The translations under genes and the position numbers were made by a program. A DNA stretch of 64,000 nt from Aestuariivivens sediminis (GTDB lineage Bacteria; Bacteroidota; Bacteroidia; Flavobacteriales; Flavobacteriaceae), in assembly GCF_022662105.1 (NCBI RefSeq), contig NZ_JAKMCP010000005.1:1-64000 (forward strand), written 5' to 3'. Shown here one piece after another: positions 51,401 to 61,439 of the stretch. The notes below the pieces were generated by a model. That model ran no database searches and was not told the origin of the DNA. It was given only the letters and a program-made list of their open reading frames with translations. The first letter of the stretch is position 1; each line of letters starts with the position of its first letter.

Positions 51401-53212
51401 CTAAAAACAGTATTTGTTTTCTTCAATTATTTTTTGTGCAATAATATGTCTTAATTCAATAATATTTGGCATATTGACATATTTAATATACCGTTTAAGA
51501 CCCATAAGCATCATACGCTGTTCATCACCTGTTGAAAATGAAATAATGGAATGTTTTCCAGCAGTTTCTATAACATCTATAGCATGGAACAGGTTTAGTT
51601 TTGCCATGGCTATTTGTTGCTTCGCGTGGTCCTCACCTTTGGCCTTGGCCAATTTTTCAGCTCTTAAGATAGCCGATTCGGCCAAATAGATTTGAATTAA
51701 TATATCCGAAGCTGCTAACATTAATTGTTGTTGATCTTCAATTTGTTCACCATACTTTTGTAAAGCCGCTCCCGCCACCATTAAAAACAATTTCTTTAAA
51801 TTATCAATGATGTTTTTTTCTTCGGAAAATAATTTCGAATAATCTGGTGTTTCAAATGAAGGTATTCCTGCCAGTTCTTCTTTAACAGCCATGGCAGGTG
51901 TAAGAACATCTACATGACCTTTCATGGCCTTTTTTATGAGCATGCCAATACAGAGCATACGGTTTATTTCATTAGTACCTTCATATATCCTTGTGATTCG
52001 GGCATCTCTCCAGGCGGATTCCATCGGGGTATCTTCCGAAAACCCCATACCTCCAAAAATTTGTATCCCTTCATCGGTACATTTTTGTACAAATTCAGAT
52101 ATAGCTACTTTAAGCATGGAACATTCAATAGCATATTCTTCAACCGCCTTTAACTCCGCTTCTTGCTCACTATCCTTACCGTTATTTTTTCGCAGTGCTA
52201 TTCGATCTTCAATATTTTTTGCGGCCCGGTAGCAGGCAGCTTCGCCTACCCAGCAATTGGTAGCCATTTCCGCAAACTTTTGCTGAATAGCTCCAAAACT
52301 TGAAATGGGTTTTTTAAATTGAATGCGTTCATTAGCATATTTAACGGATTCTGATATGGTACGACGTTGGGCATCAAGACAGGCAACGGCTAACTTAATC
52401 CTTCCCACATTCAAGGCATTCATAGCTATTTTGAATCCATGACCACGAAGAGAGAGCATGTTTTCGACAGGCACTTCGGTTTCATTAAAAAATACCTGGC
52501 GAGTAGAGGACGCCCGAATCCCTAATTTATGTTCTTCTTCTCCCAGGGTAATACCATTAGGATTTTTAGGATCATATTCCACAATGAATCCGGTAATATA
52601 TTTATCATCTTCAATTCGTGCAAAAACAATCATGAGATTACAGAAACCGGCGTTGGAAATCCACATCTTTTGACCGGTAATTTTATAGCTTTTTCCGTCC
52701 TCCGACAATACGGCCTTCGTCTTACCCGAATTCGCATCGCTACCTGCACTGGGCTCCGTTAAACAGTAGGAACCAAACCATTCCCCTGAGGCAAGTTTTG
52801 GAACATATTTTTGTTTCTGTTCTTCGGTACCGTATAGGGTTATTGGCATGGTACCAATACCAGTATGCGCACCAAATGCCGTACTAAAAGATCCCGTAGC
52901 TCCGGAAATGAAATCGCAGACTAACATCGTGTCGACAAATCCCATTCCCATGCCGCCATAGGCCTCAGGAACTGAAACACTCAAAAAGCCAAGTTCCCCG
53001 GCTTGTCTCATGCAAGACTCTGTAAGGGCATAATCCTTTTTCTCAAATTGCGCCTTCTTAGCCCAAATTTCACGGTCTACAAATTCAGTTACCGCTTCTT
53101 TCATCATCAATTGGTCTTCGTTAAAATCTTCGGGTGTGAAAATGTCTTCGCATTTTGTTTCTTTTACGACGAATTGACCGCCTCTTAATATATTATTGTG
53201 TAATTCTGCCAT
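51401..53212 (-). CDS. Acyl-CoA dehydrogenase
   Basis: 603 residues, FAD-dependent, first oxidation of fatty acyl-CoA. N-terminal helical domain, then the flavin-binding YCLTEPSAGSDANSGKT and MWISNAGFCNLMIVFA. The C-terminal domain has the catalytic-base region GMGFSEDTPMESAWRDARI and RIYEGTNEINRMLC. An extra 150-residue C-terminal extension (from about 450) fits the long Bacteroidota type. Last gene of the operon, 72 bp after the thiolase gene. Confidence 0.93.
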   Translation of the reverse strand: MAELHNNILRGGQFVVKETKCEDIFTPEDFNEDQLMMKEAVTEFVDREIWAKKAQFEKKDYALTESCMRQAGELGFLSVSVPEAYGGMGMGFVDTMLVCDFISGATGSFSTAFGAHTGIGTMPITLYGTEEQKQKYVPKLASGEWFGSYCLTEPSAGSDANSGKTKAVLSEDGKSYKITGQKMWISNAGFCNLMIVFARIEDDKYITGFIVEYDPKNPNGITLGEEEHKLGIRASSTRQVFFNETEVPVENMLSLRGHGFKIAMNALNVGRIKLAVACLDAQRRTISESVKYANERIQFKKPISSFGAIQQKFAEMATNCWVGEAACYRAAKNIEDRIALRKNNGKDSEQEAELKAVEEYAIECSMLKVAISEFVQKCTDEGIQIFGGMGFSEDTPMESAWRDARITRIYEGTNEINRMLCIGMLIKKAMKGHVDVLTPAMAVKEELAGIPSFETPDYSKLFSEEKNIIDNLKKLFLMVAGAALQKYGEQIEDQQQLMLAASDILIQIYLAESAILRAEKLAKAKGEDHAKQQIAMAKLNLFHAIDVIETAGKHSIISFSTGDEQRMMLMGLKRYIKYVNMPNIIELRHIIAQKIIEENKYCF

Positions 53213-53284
53213 GATATTCGTTTTTATGATTTAGGAGTGAGGGTTCAAGAGGTTACCTTACGCTCTTGTAGCTCATAGTCTATT

Positions 53285-54475
53285 TTAATTAAGAAATTCA
53301 AAAATCCCACAGGCCCCTTGGCCGGTACCAACACACATGGTTACGGCACCAAACTTTCCCTTCAGGTTACGCCTGCGCATTTCAGAAAAAAGTTGTACCG
53401 ATAATTTCGCGCCAGTACAGCCTAAAGGATGTCCAAGGGCTATAGCTCCGCCGTTGACGTTGACGAGTTCGGGGTTTAAATTCAATTCCCTTATCACCGC
53501 CAGCGATTGCGAAGCAAATGCTTCATTTAATTCAATGAGGTCTAAGTCATTTTGCTTTAATCCAGCCATTTTCAGGGCTTTTGGAATGGCTTTCACAGGA
53601 CCAATCCCCATGATCCGCGGTTCAACTCCAACGGCAGCATAACTTATTAAACGCGCCATGGGCTCGAGGTCTAATTCCTTTACCATGTCTTCACTCATTA
53701 CCATAACAAATGCGGCACCATCACTCATTTGAGATGAATTACCTGCAGTTACAGTACCCCCTTCAGCAAATACGGGACGAAGTTTTGCCAAAGCCTCTAA
53801 ACTGGTGTCAGCACGGGGACCTTCATCTTCAGTGACTCTGTATGTTTTGGTTGCCTTTTTAAAATGATCATCAATATAAGTTTGGGTAATTTCAATAGGG
53901 ACTATTTGATCTTTAAATCGGTTTTCTGCTTGTGCCTTTAAAGCCTTCATGTGCGAATGATAGGCAAATTCATCTTGATCCTCGCGTGAAACTTTAAATT
54001 GTTTTGCAACCGCTTCTGCCGTATTTCCCATACCCCAATAATAGTCTTCATGACCCGCTTTTATGGTGTTATAATTTAGCTCAGGTTTAAAACCTGTCAT
54101 TGGTACTGCACTCATACTTTCTGAGCCTCCCGCTATTATGCAATCGGCCATTCCGGCTTGAATTTTGGCAGTAGCCATCGCAATAGTTTCCAATCCTGAT
54201 GAACAAAATCGATTTACGGTAACCCCGGGGACATCAATACTTTTAAGTCCAATAAGTGAAATAAACCGTGCCATATTCAATCCCTGAGACCCTTCGGGCA
54301 TCGCATTTCCTACCATAACGTCATCAATTCTAGAAACTTCCAGATTGGATAGTTCTTTCATCATGTACTGGATGGTTTCCGCACCCAATTCGTCTGCACG
54401 TTTAAAGCGAAAGACACCTTTAGGTGCTTTGCCTACTGCCGTTCTATATGCTTTAACTATATATGCCTGTTTCAT
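53285..54475 (-). CDS. fadA: Acetyl-CoA acyltransferase (thiolase)
   Basis: 396 residues. Thiolase motifs are all present: the nucleophile Cys in VNRFCSSGLETIAMA, GGSESMSAVPM, GNSSQMSDGAAFVMV, NVNGGAIALGHPLGCTGAKL (His) and MCVGTGQGACGIFE (second Cys). Cleaves 3-ketoacyl-CoA in beta-oxidation. Sits between the FadB-like gene and the dehydrogenase gene. Confidence 0.95.
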   Translation of the reverse strand: MKQAYIVKAYRTAVGKAPKGVFRFKRADELGAETIQYMMKELSNLEVSRIDDVMVGNAMPEGSQGLNMARFISLIGLKSIDVPGVTVNRFCSSGLETIAMATAKIQAGMADCIIAGGSESMSAVPMTGFKPELNYNTIKAGHEDYYWGMGNTAEAVAKQFKVSREDQDEFAYHSHMKALKAQAENRFKDQIVPIEITQTYIDDHFKKATKTYRVTEDEGPRADTSLEALAKLRPVFAEGGTVTAGNSSQMSDGAAFVMVMSEDMVKELDLEPMARLISYAAVGVEPRIMGIGPVKAIPKALKMAGLKQNDLDLIELNEAFASQSLAVIRELNLNPELVNVNGGAIALGHPLGCTGAKLSVQLFSEMRRRNLKGKFGAVTMCVGTGQGACGIFEFLN

Positions 54476-54590
54476 TTTTCTATTCCAAGACCTTCCTATT
54501 TTGAAAGGGTGGTTATGGATTTTTATTATTAATTAAACATCGTTTAAATATGGTTCATAATCGCCTTACATGGTACAAGATACATGAAGT

Positions 54591-56999
54591 TTAGTTCCTT
54601 AAAGGTTTCCCTGTTTTCAACATATGTTGGATGCGTTCCAATGTTTTACGTTCGGTACATAAACTAAGAAATGCTTCACGTTCAATATCCAATAAGTATT
54701 GTTCGGATACCAATGATGGTTCAGATAGATCACCACCGGCCATAACATAAGCAAGTTTATTGGCAATCTTATGGTCGTGCTCACTTATGTAATTACTGGC
54801 TTCCATGGCATCGGTACCAACCAAAAACATCCCTAATGCTTGCTTGCCGAGTACCTTAACGTCTTTACGCTTTATGGGCTTTGTATAACCGCCTTCGGCC
54901 ATTAATTTAGCATGGGCTTTTGCAGTGGCAATTTGCCGTTCTCTGTTAACCACCACCACATCTTTACCTTTCTGAAGCACTCCCAAATCGAAAGCTTCGT
55001 ATGCCGATTTGGATACTTTTGCCATTCCAATGGTCAAGAAATATTCCTGAAGGACATTTAATTCTACATCTCCTTTTCTAAAGGTGTCTGATGCTCGAAG
55101 TGCCATTTCTTTTGAACCGCCTCCCCCTGGAATAACGCCAACACCAAATTCTACAAGCCCCATATAGGTTTCGGCTGCAGCTACCACTTTATCTGCATGC
55201 ATGGAGAGTTCACACGCTCCACCAAGTGATAGACCATGGGGAGCGGCTACCGTGGGAATGGATGAGTAGCGCATACGCATCATGGTATCTTGAAAATGTT
55301 TTATGGAGGCATTTAATTCTTCGTACTCTTGTTCTACAGCCATCATGAATATCATACCAATATTAGCACCCACGGAGAAATTCGGACCTTGATTACCAAT
55401 CACCAATCCATCAAAATTTTCTTCTGCCAAATCAATGGCTTTATTCAATCCGGCGAGGACATCTCCACCGATAGTGTTCATTTTTGATTGAAATTCACAG
55501 TTCAAAATCCCATCACTTAAATCTTCAATGACCACATCCGAATTTTTAAAAACTGCTTTTGATTTTCTAATGTTATCCAATATGATGAAAGCGTCTTGTC
55601 CCGGGACTTTTACTTGTGAATTTTTAGAACGATCATACACATAGGTATTGCCATTTTGCACTTTATAAAATGTTGGGTTTCCTGAAGCAATCATATCGGA
55701 GACCCAGGAAGCGACCTCCAAACCTTCATCTTTAATAAGGGCCAATCCACGTTCAACACCTATGGCATCCCATATTTGAAAAGGACCATGTTCCCAGCCA
55801 AAACCGGCTTTCATAGCATCATCTATTTTATAAATGTCATCCGATATCTCCGGAATACGATGCGATACATAAGCAAATAAAGCAGCAAAGGTTTTTTTGT
55901 AAAACGTACCCGCTTTGTCCTTTCCATTCAGCAGTATTTTAAATCGATCTATTACTCTGTCCACTGATTTTGTCAGTTCCAAAGTAGCAAATTTTGCTTT
56001 TTTCGATGAGCGATATTTCAGGGTATTGAGATCTAAAGACAATATTTCCTTTTTGCCTTCTGATGACACTTGTTTTTTATAAAAACCTTGATCAGTTTTG
56101 CTTCCCAACCAATTTTTTTCCATCATGATCTTGATAAAGTCCGGCAATTTAAAAAGTTCCAATCGTTCATCCTCCGGACAGTTTTCGGCAATGCCCCTGG
56201 CAACATGGACAAGCGTATCTAATCCAACCACATCTATTGTTCTAAATGTTGCCGATTTGGGGCGCCCAATAACGGGTCCGGTGAGTTTATCGACTTCTTC
56301 TATGGTTAACCCCATGTCTTTAACCGTATGGAATAGGCTCATAATGCTGAATATTCCAATTCTATTTCCTATAAAGGCGGGAGTGTCTTTTGCGATGACC
56401 GAAGTTTTACCCAAAAAAAGTTCACCATAGCCATTAAGGAAATTCAAAACCTCTTGTGAAGTCTTAGGGCCAGGTATGATTTCGAATAATTTTAAGTAAC
56501 GTGGAGGATTAAAAAAATGCGTGCCGCAAAAGTGTTTTTGAAAATCCTCCGATCTGCCCTCACTCATAAATTTTATTGGGATACCTGAGGTATTAGTCGT
56601 TATTAAAGTACCGGGCGTTCTGTAATTTTCCAACTTTTCAAAAACCTGCTTTTTTATGTCCAGTCGTTCGACTACCACTTCCATGATCCAATCGGCACCA
56701 GCTACGTTTACTATATCATCTTCTAAATTTCCCGTGGTAATTCTTTCAGCAAACTTTTGATGATAGATGGGAGAGGGGTTGGATTTTAAAGCATTTGCCA
56801 AAGCGTCATTGACTATTCGGTTTCTCACGACTTTATCGTTTAAACTAAGCCCCATGGCTTTTTCTTTGGCATTAATTTCCTTCGGTATTATATCCAGTAA
56901 CAGTACGTTCACACCAATATTGGCAAAATGACAAGCAATTCCACTACCCATAATACCAGAGCCGATGATGACTACTTTATTAATTCTACGTTTGCCCAT
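54591..56999 (-). CDS. fadB: 3-hydroxyacyl-CoA dehydrogenase / enoyl-CoA hydratase
   Basis: 802 residues. The N-terminal dehydrogenase half has the Rossmann motif VVIIGSGIMGSGIACHFA, the catalytic GTHFFNPPRYLKLFEI, and TPAFIGNRIGIF; the hydratase half is C-terminal, with GNQGPNFSVGANIGMI and GVIPGGGGSKEMAL. The order (dehydrogenase first) is opposite to E. coli FadB. Follows the MarR gene by 13 bp. Confidence 0.93.
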   Translation of the reverse strand: MGKRRINKVVIIGSGIMGSGIACHFANIGVNVLLLDIIPKEINAKEKAMGLSLNDKVVRNRIVNDALANALKSNPSPIYHQKFAERITTGNLEDDIVNVAGADWIMEVVVERLDIKKQVFEKLENYRTPGTLITTNTSGIPIKFMSEGRSEDFQKHFCGTHFFNPPRYLKLFEIIPGPKTSQEVLNFLNGYGELFLGKTSVIAKDTPAFIGNRIGIFSIMSLFHTVKDMGLTIEEVDKLTGPVIGRPKSATFRTIDVVGLDTLVHVARGIAENCPEDERLELFKLPDFIKIMMEKNWLGSKTDQGFYKKQVSSEGKKEILSLDLNTLKYRSSKKAKFATLELTKSVDRVIDRFKILLNGKDKAGTFYKKTFAALFAYVSHRIPEISDDIYKIDDAMKAGFGWEHGPFQIWDAIGVERGLALIKDEGLEVASWVSDMIASGNPTFYKVQNGNTYVYDRSKNSQVKVPGQDAFIILDNIRKSKAVFKNSDVVIEDLSDGILNCEFQSKMNTIGGDVLAGLNKAIDLAEENFDGLVIGNQGPNFSVGANIGMIFMMAVEQEYEELNASIKHFQDTMMRMRYSSIPTVAAPHGLSLGGACELSMHADKVVAAAETYMGLVEFGVGVIPGGGGSKEMALRASDTFRKGDVELNVLQEYFLTIGMAKVSKSAYEAFDLGVLQKGKDVVVVNRERQIATAKAHAKLMAEGGYTKPIKRKDVKVLGKQALGMFLVGTDAMEASNYISEHDHKIANKLAYVMAGGDLSEPSLVSEQYLLDIEREAFLSLCTERKTLERIQHMLKTGKPLRN

Positions 57000-57012
57000 T
57001 TATAGTCCGTTG

Positions 57013-57456
57013 TTATTGATTTTGATTATAAATTTTTTTGTTGGAAATCAGATCATTGATTAAATCTGCCACTTCATAAAAATGCTTTATTTTTTCTTCG
57101 GAAATGTTATTTCTAATCGAATTATTAAATGTGAGCACTTTTTCTCTGGAATAATCTCTTTTTTCTTTTCCGAACTCCGTAAGATGAATGAGAACACCAC
57201 GGCCATCATCCGGATTAGGTTGGCGCTCAATGAGCCCCCGTTCTTCCATATTTTTAAGTATTCTTGATAGGCTGGTGGCCTCCATGCCCATTTTAGGACC
57301 CAGGGCGGTCGATGGCGTGCCATTTTCCGGATCAATACTTAAAAGGGTAAAACCCGTTGCCATGGTACTGTCGAATTTGGCGGCTTCTTCATTGTACATT
57401 TTTTTAATGGTGAGCCATGTGGTGCGTAGTACGTAATCTATAGTTTTCTCTTTCAT
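57013..57456 (-). CDS. MarR-family regulator of the beta-oxidation operon
   Basis: 147 residues. The winged helix is in TALGPKMGMEATSLSRILKNM and GLIERQPNPDDGRGVLIHLT (DxRxx wing, here DDGRG). First gene of the marR-fadB-fadA-acyl-CoA dehydrogenase operon, so it probably represses its own transcript until an acyl-CoA or fatty acid is bound. A palindrome at 57493-57514 is a likely operator. Confidence 0.92.
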   Translation of the reverse strand: MKEKTIDYVLRTTWLTIKKMYNEEAAKFDSTMATGFTLLSIDPENGTPSTALGPKMGMEATSLSRILKNMEERGLIERQPNPDDGRGVLIHLTEFGKEKRDYSREKVLTFNNSIRNNISEEKIKHFYEVADLINDLISNKKIYNQNQ

Positions 57457-57478
57457 CCTTAAACGGTGTAATTGACTT

Positions 57479-57514
57479 CAAAGATAATAAAATTTATTAT
57501 GCATGCATAGTAAA
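57479..57514 (-). promoter_or_regulatory. MarR operon promoter with 22-bp palindrome
   Basis: The minus strand has TATCTTTG (57479-57486), a full -7 match 23 bp before the MarR start. TATGCATGCATA (57498-57509) is a perfect 12-bp palindrome, extended with one mismatch each side to TTTA...TAAA (57493-57514). It fills the -7 to -33 spacer, a good place for repression. Confidence 0.72.
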
Positions 57515-57557
57515 TAATTAAAAAAAAGGGACATTAATTTTATTAATCGATAAGGGA

Positions 57558-57597
57558 TAAAAAAATGCCCAATTCTTTTCATTGAGCATTTTTTTTT
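57558..57597 (-). terminator. Terminator of lysA
   Basis: ATGC-c-CAAT and ATTG-a-GCAT form the stem (centre near 57577) with runs of A and T on both sides; the minus strand has TTTTTTT after the stem. Confidence 0.82.
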
Positions 57598-57615
57598 GGA
57601 TGTAACACACATCAT

Positions 57616-58854
57616 TTATTTGGTCAAAACAGTGGGTTTAGTTTTTTCAAAATTAATTTCAATTTGATTTTTAATAATGTCTTCAAAGGATTCACGCATT
57701 CGAATTAAATGTGCTTTTTGGTTATACCATAAAACTTCAGCCGGACGATAGCGGGAATTGTAGTTACTGGCCATAGAGAAACAGTATGCCCCGGCATTCC
57801 TGAATGCCAGGATATCACCTTCTTTAATTTCATTTATTCTTCTGTTGTTGCCAAAAGTATCCGTTTCACAGATATAGCCTACAACGGTGTAAAAGCGTTC
57901 GCGACCATTGGAATTGGAGATATTAATAATATCGTGGTGCGAACCGTAAAGCATAGGTCTGATTAAATGGTTAAAACCGGAATCGACTTGAGCAAAAACA
58001 GTGGAAGTGGTTTGCTTTACCACATTTACCTGAGTTAAAAATGTACCGGCTTCACTCACTAAAAATTTACCAGGTTCGAAAGCCAGGGTAAGTACTTTTC
58101 CATAATCTTTACAAAATGCATTGAACTTCTGAGATAGCTTTTTACCTAACTCCTCGATGTTGGTCTCAATATCTCCTTGTTTGTAAGGGACCTTGAATCC
58201 GGAACCAAAATCTAGAAAGTCTAAATCTCTAAACTGTTTTGCGGTTTCAAACAGAATTTCGCTGGCATAAAGGAAGACATCAATATCTAAAATATCACTA
58301 CCCGTATGCATATGAATTCCGTTAATGGTCATTTTAGTATTTTCAACAATGCGCAATAAATGGGGAATCTGATGAATTGAAATGCCAAATTTAGAATCTA
58401 TATGTCCAACCGAAATATTACTATTTCCTCCAGCCATGACATGTGGATTAATACGAATGCATACAGGTACATCAGGGTATTTTGTTCCAAATTGTTCTAA
58501 AATGGATAAATTATCGATATTTATTTGAACACCAAGTTTTGCCGCTTCTTCAATCTCGGCTAAGGACACTCCGTTAGGTGTGAAAATAATTTGTTCTGGT
58601 TTAAATCCTGCTGCCAATCCTAAATTAACTTCCTGAATGGATACTGTATCAATTCCGGATCCAAGGGTATTGAATAATTTAAGAATTGAAATATTTGATA
58701 AAGCCTTAACCGCGTAATTTATTTTCAATTGTTTAACGGTATTAAAGGCCTGAGTCAAACGATTGTATTGCGAGGTGATTTTTTCTGCGTCGTAAACATA
58801 TACCGGACTGCCAAAATCTTTAGCTATTTGTAATAATTGACTATGGGTCATCAT
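57616..58854 (-). CDS. lysA: Diaminopimelate decarboxylase
   Basis: 412 residues of the fold-III PLP decarboxylase family; makes lysine from meso-diaminopimelate. Landmarks: PLP lysine in LKINYAVKALSNISILKLF, GIDTVSIQEVNLGL, HIDSKFGIS, HMHTGSDILD, FDFGSGFKVPY (read as LDFGSGFKVPY), EPGKFLVSEAG, VGYICETDTFGNNR, GAYCFSMASNYN. Length fits. Single gene with promoter and terminator. Confidence 0.95.
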   Translation of the reverse strand: MMTHSQLLQIAKDFGSPVYVYDAEKITSQYNRLTQAFNTVKQLKINYAVKALSNISILKLFNTLGSGIDTVSIQEVNLGLAAGFKPEQIIFTPNGVSLAEIEEAAKLGVQINIDNLSILEQFGTKYPDVPVCIRINPHVMAGGNSNISVGHIDSKFGISIHQIPHLLRIVENTKMTINGIHMHTGSDILDIDVFLYASEILFETAKQFRDLDFLDFGSGFKVPYKQGDIETNIEELGKKLSQKFNAFCKDYGKVLTLAFEPGKFLVSEAGTFLTQVNVVKQTTSTVFAQVDSGFNHLIRPMLYGSHHDIINISNSNGRERFYTVVGYICETDTFGNNRRINEIKEGDILAFRNAGAYCFSMASNYNSRYRPAEVLWYNQKAHLIRMRESFEDIIKNQIEINFEKTKPTVLTK

Positions 58855-58872
58855 TGATGGTAATTTTTAGGG

Positions 58873-58880
58873 CAAAGATA
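58873..58880 (-). promoter_or_regulatory. Promoter -7 element of lysA
   Basis: The minus strand reads TATCTTTG, a full TAnnTTTG match 19 bp before the ATG. Confidence 0.6.
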
Positions 58881-59027
58881 TTTCTTTAGGTTGTAAATAA
58901 AATAAATAATATAAATATTATACAAATTAAACAATTTGTTAATTAAATAACAATTGTTTCAATTGCATTATAACTTAAGCCAAGGTTATTCTTAATAAAA
59001 AGATTAGTCTAATTACCAGCTATTATT

Positions 59028-59035
59028 TACATTTG
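59028..59035 (+). promoter_or_regulatory. Promoter -7 element of sucC
   Basis: TACATTTG, a full TAnnTTTG match, 26 bp before the ATG. Confidence 0.6.
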
Positions 59036-59060
59036 CACATCTTTAATTATTAAGCAAATT

Positions 59061-60251
59061 ATGAATTTACACGAATATCAAGGTAAAGCAATTTTGAGTA
59101 GTTTTGGGGTCCGTATCCAGCGTGGCATTGTAGCACAAAACGCTGCAGAAGCTGTTGCGGCTGCAAAGCAATTAACAGAGGAAACAGGCACTGGTTGGCA
59201 TGTTATAAAAGCACAGGTTCATGCCGGTGGACGTGGTAAAGGCGGTGGTGTTAAGCTAGCCAAAAATTTGCAAGAGGTTGAGGAAATAGCAGGACAAATT
59301 ATTGGCATGAACTTAATTACCCCTCAAACTTCAGCTGAAGGAAAAAAAGTGCATCAAGTTCTCATTGCTGAGGATGTTTATTATCCTGGTGAGAGTGAAA
59401 CCAGTGAATTTTATATGTCGGTTCTTTTAAATAGAGCTATAGGAAGAAACATGATTATGTATTCCACAGAAGGTGGTATGGATATTGAAACTGTTGCCGA
59501 AGAAACCCCTCACTTAATATTTACGGAGGAGGTTGACCCAACAATCGGTCTCATGCCTTTTCAAGCGAGACGTGTCGCATTTAATTTAGGATTATCAGGG
59601 TTGGCCTTCAAGGAAATGACCAAGTTTGTTACAGCCCTCTACACGGCTTATGTTAAATCTGATTCCTCATTGTTTGAAATAAATCCTGTATTAAAGACCA
59701 GCGATGATAAAATTATGGCTGTCGATGCAAAGGTGACCATTGATGATAATGCCTTATTTAGACATAAGGACTATGCTGAATTAAGGGATTTACGCGAAGA
59801 GAATCCCATTGAAGTCGAAGCCAAAGAAGTTGGGTTGAATTATGTGGATTTAGATGGTAATGTGGGATGTATGGTAAATGGGGCAGGATTAGCCATGGCT
59901 ACGATGGACTTGATAAAACAGGCCGGGGGAGAACCGGCAAATTTTTTAGATGTTGGAGGTACGGCCGACGCGTCCAGAGTGGAAGCGGCGTTTAAAATTA
60001 TTTTGAAAGACCCGGCAGTAAAAGCTATCCTGATTAATATTTTTGGTGGTATTGTACGTTGTGATCGCGTAGCACAAGGGGTAATAGATGCCTATAAGAA
60101 TATGGGGAATATTAATGTTCCCATTATAGTACGTTTACAAGGTACTAATGCTGATATTGCCAAAGAATTGATCGATAATTCAGGATTGGATGTTTTAAGT
60201 GCTACCGAATTTCAAGAAGCAGCAGATAAAGTTCAGCAAGTTTTAGGGTAA
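59061..60251 (+). CDS. sucC: Succinate-CoA ligase beta subunit
   Basis: 396 residues. The ATP-grasp N-terminus starts NLHEYQGKAILSSFGV and has the nucleotide loop KAQVHAGGRGKGGGVKLA; ALFEINPVL appears as SLFEINPVLKT and the ligase domain has MVNGAGLAMATMDLIK, NFLDVGGTADASRV and INIFGGIVRCDRVAQGV. TCA cycle step joining succinyl-CoA and ATP/GTP synthesis. The alpha subunit (sucD) is not adjacent. A 200-bp AT-rich gap follows it. Confidence 0.96.
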   Translation: MNLHEYQGKAILSSFGVRIQRGIVAQNAAEAVAAAKQLTEETGTGWHVIKAQVHAGGRGKGGGVKLAKNLQEVEEIAGQIIGMNLITPQTSAEGKKVHQVLIAEDVYYPGESETSEFYMSVLLNRAIGRNMIMYSTEGGMDIETVAEETPHLIFTEEVDPTIGLMPFQARRVAFNLGLSGLAFKEMTKFVTALYTAYVKSDSSLFEINPVLKTSDDKIMAVDAKVTIDDNALFRHKDYAELRDLREENPIEVEAKEVGLNYVDLDGNVGCMVNGAGLAMATMDLIKQAGGEPANFLDVGGTADASRVEAAFKIILKDPAVKAILINIFGGIVRCDRVAQGVIDAYKNMGNINVPIIVRLQGTNADIAKELIDNSGLDVLSATEFQEAADKVQQVLG

Positions 60252-60449
60252 AACGATACTTAAAGAAATATAAACTCTCTTTTGGAGAATAAACAAATAG
60301 AGATTTTTGTGATAATTAAAAAATACTGTTAAAAAATTAATATATTAATAAAGATTTAGTTAAAATATGGTTAAATTGATATTTTGAAAGTGCTATTTAA
60401 AGGTTTTTTTCATTACTTTTAACTATCATTAATCAAAATCGAACATATT

Positions 60450-60809
60450 ATGAAATCTTTAAAAATCTTAGCGTTACTTCTAGCTGTTCTAGTAAGTAGT
60501 AACATCGAAGCATCGACCGACAAAACATCACGAAAAACGGTCAAAAACGCCGAACCATCAAATCCCATTTCAAAGGAAGTTGTTTCTCATTTAAAAAAGC
60601 CTCAGTTCTACTTAGAGGAAGATGTTTTGGTATTTGTAAAATTTACGCTTAATGATAAAAATGAAATGGTGGTACTTTCCGTTGATTCGGAGAACCAAAT
60701 CATTGATAGTTTTATCAAAAATAGATTAAATTACAAAAAGCTTAATGCCAGGTCAAATAAAAGAACTAAAAACTTTGTCATACCTGTTAGGGTAAATGCC
60801 GCACGGTAG
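60450..60809 (+). CDS. Small exported protein, unknown
   Basis: 119 residues with a signal peptide ending SSNIEA. The second half (VLVFVKFTLNDKNEMVVLSV, FIKNRLNYKKLNAR, FVIPVRV) recalls a TonB C-terminal-like alpha/beta pattern, but the TonB motif is not convincing. It has its own leader region and is followed by a strong terminator. Confidence 0.75.
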   Translation: MKSLKILALLLAVLVSSNIEASTDKTSRKTVKNAEPSNPISKEVVSHLKKPQFYLEEDVLVFVKFTLNDKNEMVVLSVDSENQIIDSFIKNRLNYKKLNARSNKRTKNFVIPVRVNAAR

Positions 60810-60824
60810 TACACTCCAGAAAAT

Positions 60825-60852
60825 AAAAAAACCTCTATTTAGAGGTTTTTTT
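60825..60852. terminator. Bidirectional terminator
   Basis: ACCTCT (60831-60836) and AGAGGT (60841-60846) around ATTT, flanked by A- and T-runs. The stop codon of the convergent DUF1456 gene is inside the stem. Confidence 0.88.
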
Positions 60853-61080
60853 ATTTTTTGATGGCATTGGTCCACGCAAATGAATGATCAAACCATTTAA
60901 AAAATTTCGTAAAACTTGATCTCCACACTCCATATATTTAGGATGGTCCTCACGTCTAAAAAAGGCCCCTAATTCACTTTTTGAAATTCTAAAGTCCACG
61001 AGTTTTAGAATATCTACAATATCACTATCCCTTAATTTTAGTGCTACACGTAATTTTTTTAAAATATCATTATTTGTCAT
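60835..61080 (-). CDS. DUF1456 protein (YehS-like)
   Basis: 81 residues. The family repeat is seen once: NNDILKKLRVALKLRDSDIVDILKLVDF, in pieces, then ISKSELGAFFRREDHPKYMECGDQVLRNFLNGL. E. coli YehS has two such repeats; here only one remains with a short basic tail. Function unknown. A full -7 match (TATCTTTG on minus, 61167-61174) lies 87 bp upstream of its ATG. Confidence 0.88.
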   Translation of the reverse strand: MTNNDILKKLRVALKLRDSDIVDILKLVDFRISKSELGAFFRREDHPKYMECGDQVLRNFLNGLIIHLRGPMPSKNKKTSK

Positions 61081-61439
61081 ATCTATATTTTGAATTTATG
61101 GTTATCCTAAATTTTATCAATCTTAAACTCTAAGAGGTCCCTTTCTAGAATTTTGTCATTTTTCTTCAAAGATACCTTTTTTTGTTACTTATTTTGGCAT
61201 TTACCTCTGAATTAGAATTTAACTAACTTTCTGTTAATCAAATAATTATATTTTTTTATTTTGCTATTATAAAATATTTAATTCATTATTTTGAGTAATT
61301 GAATTTTGCTTTAGGTTGACGAAATCATAAAAAATTGCGATGAAGTGCGTCGCTCTTTTCGATAAGTTACATTATATCAACGATTATAAAAATACAGTTT
61401 TGAGTATCTTTATAGTATAATTAATTAATCCTCTCGACA
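61081..61439. other. 359-bp AT-rich gap with divergent promoter elements
   Basis: No ORF. It holds TATCTTTG on minus (61167-61174) for the DUF1456 gene and TATCTTTA on plus (61405-61412, one mismatch) for the TerB-like gene. Nothing else is recognised. Confidence 0.45.
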
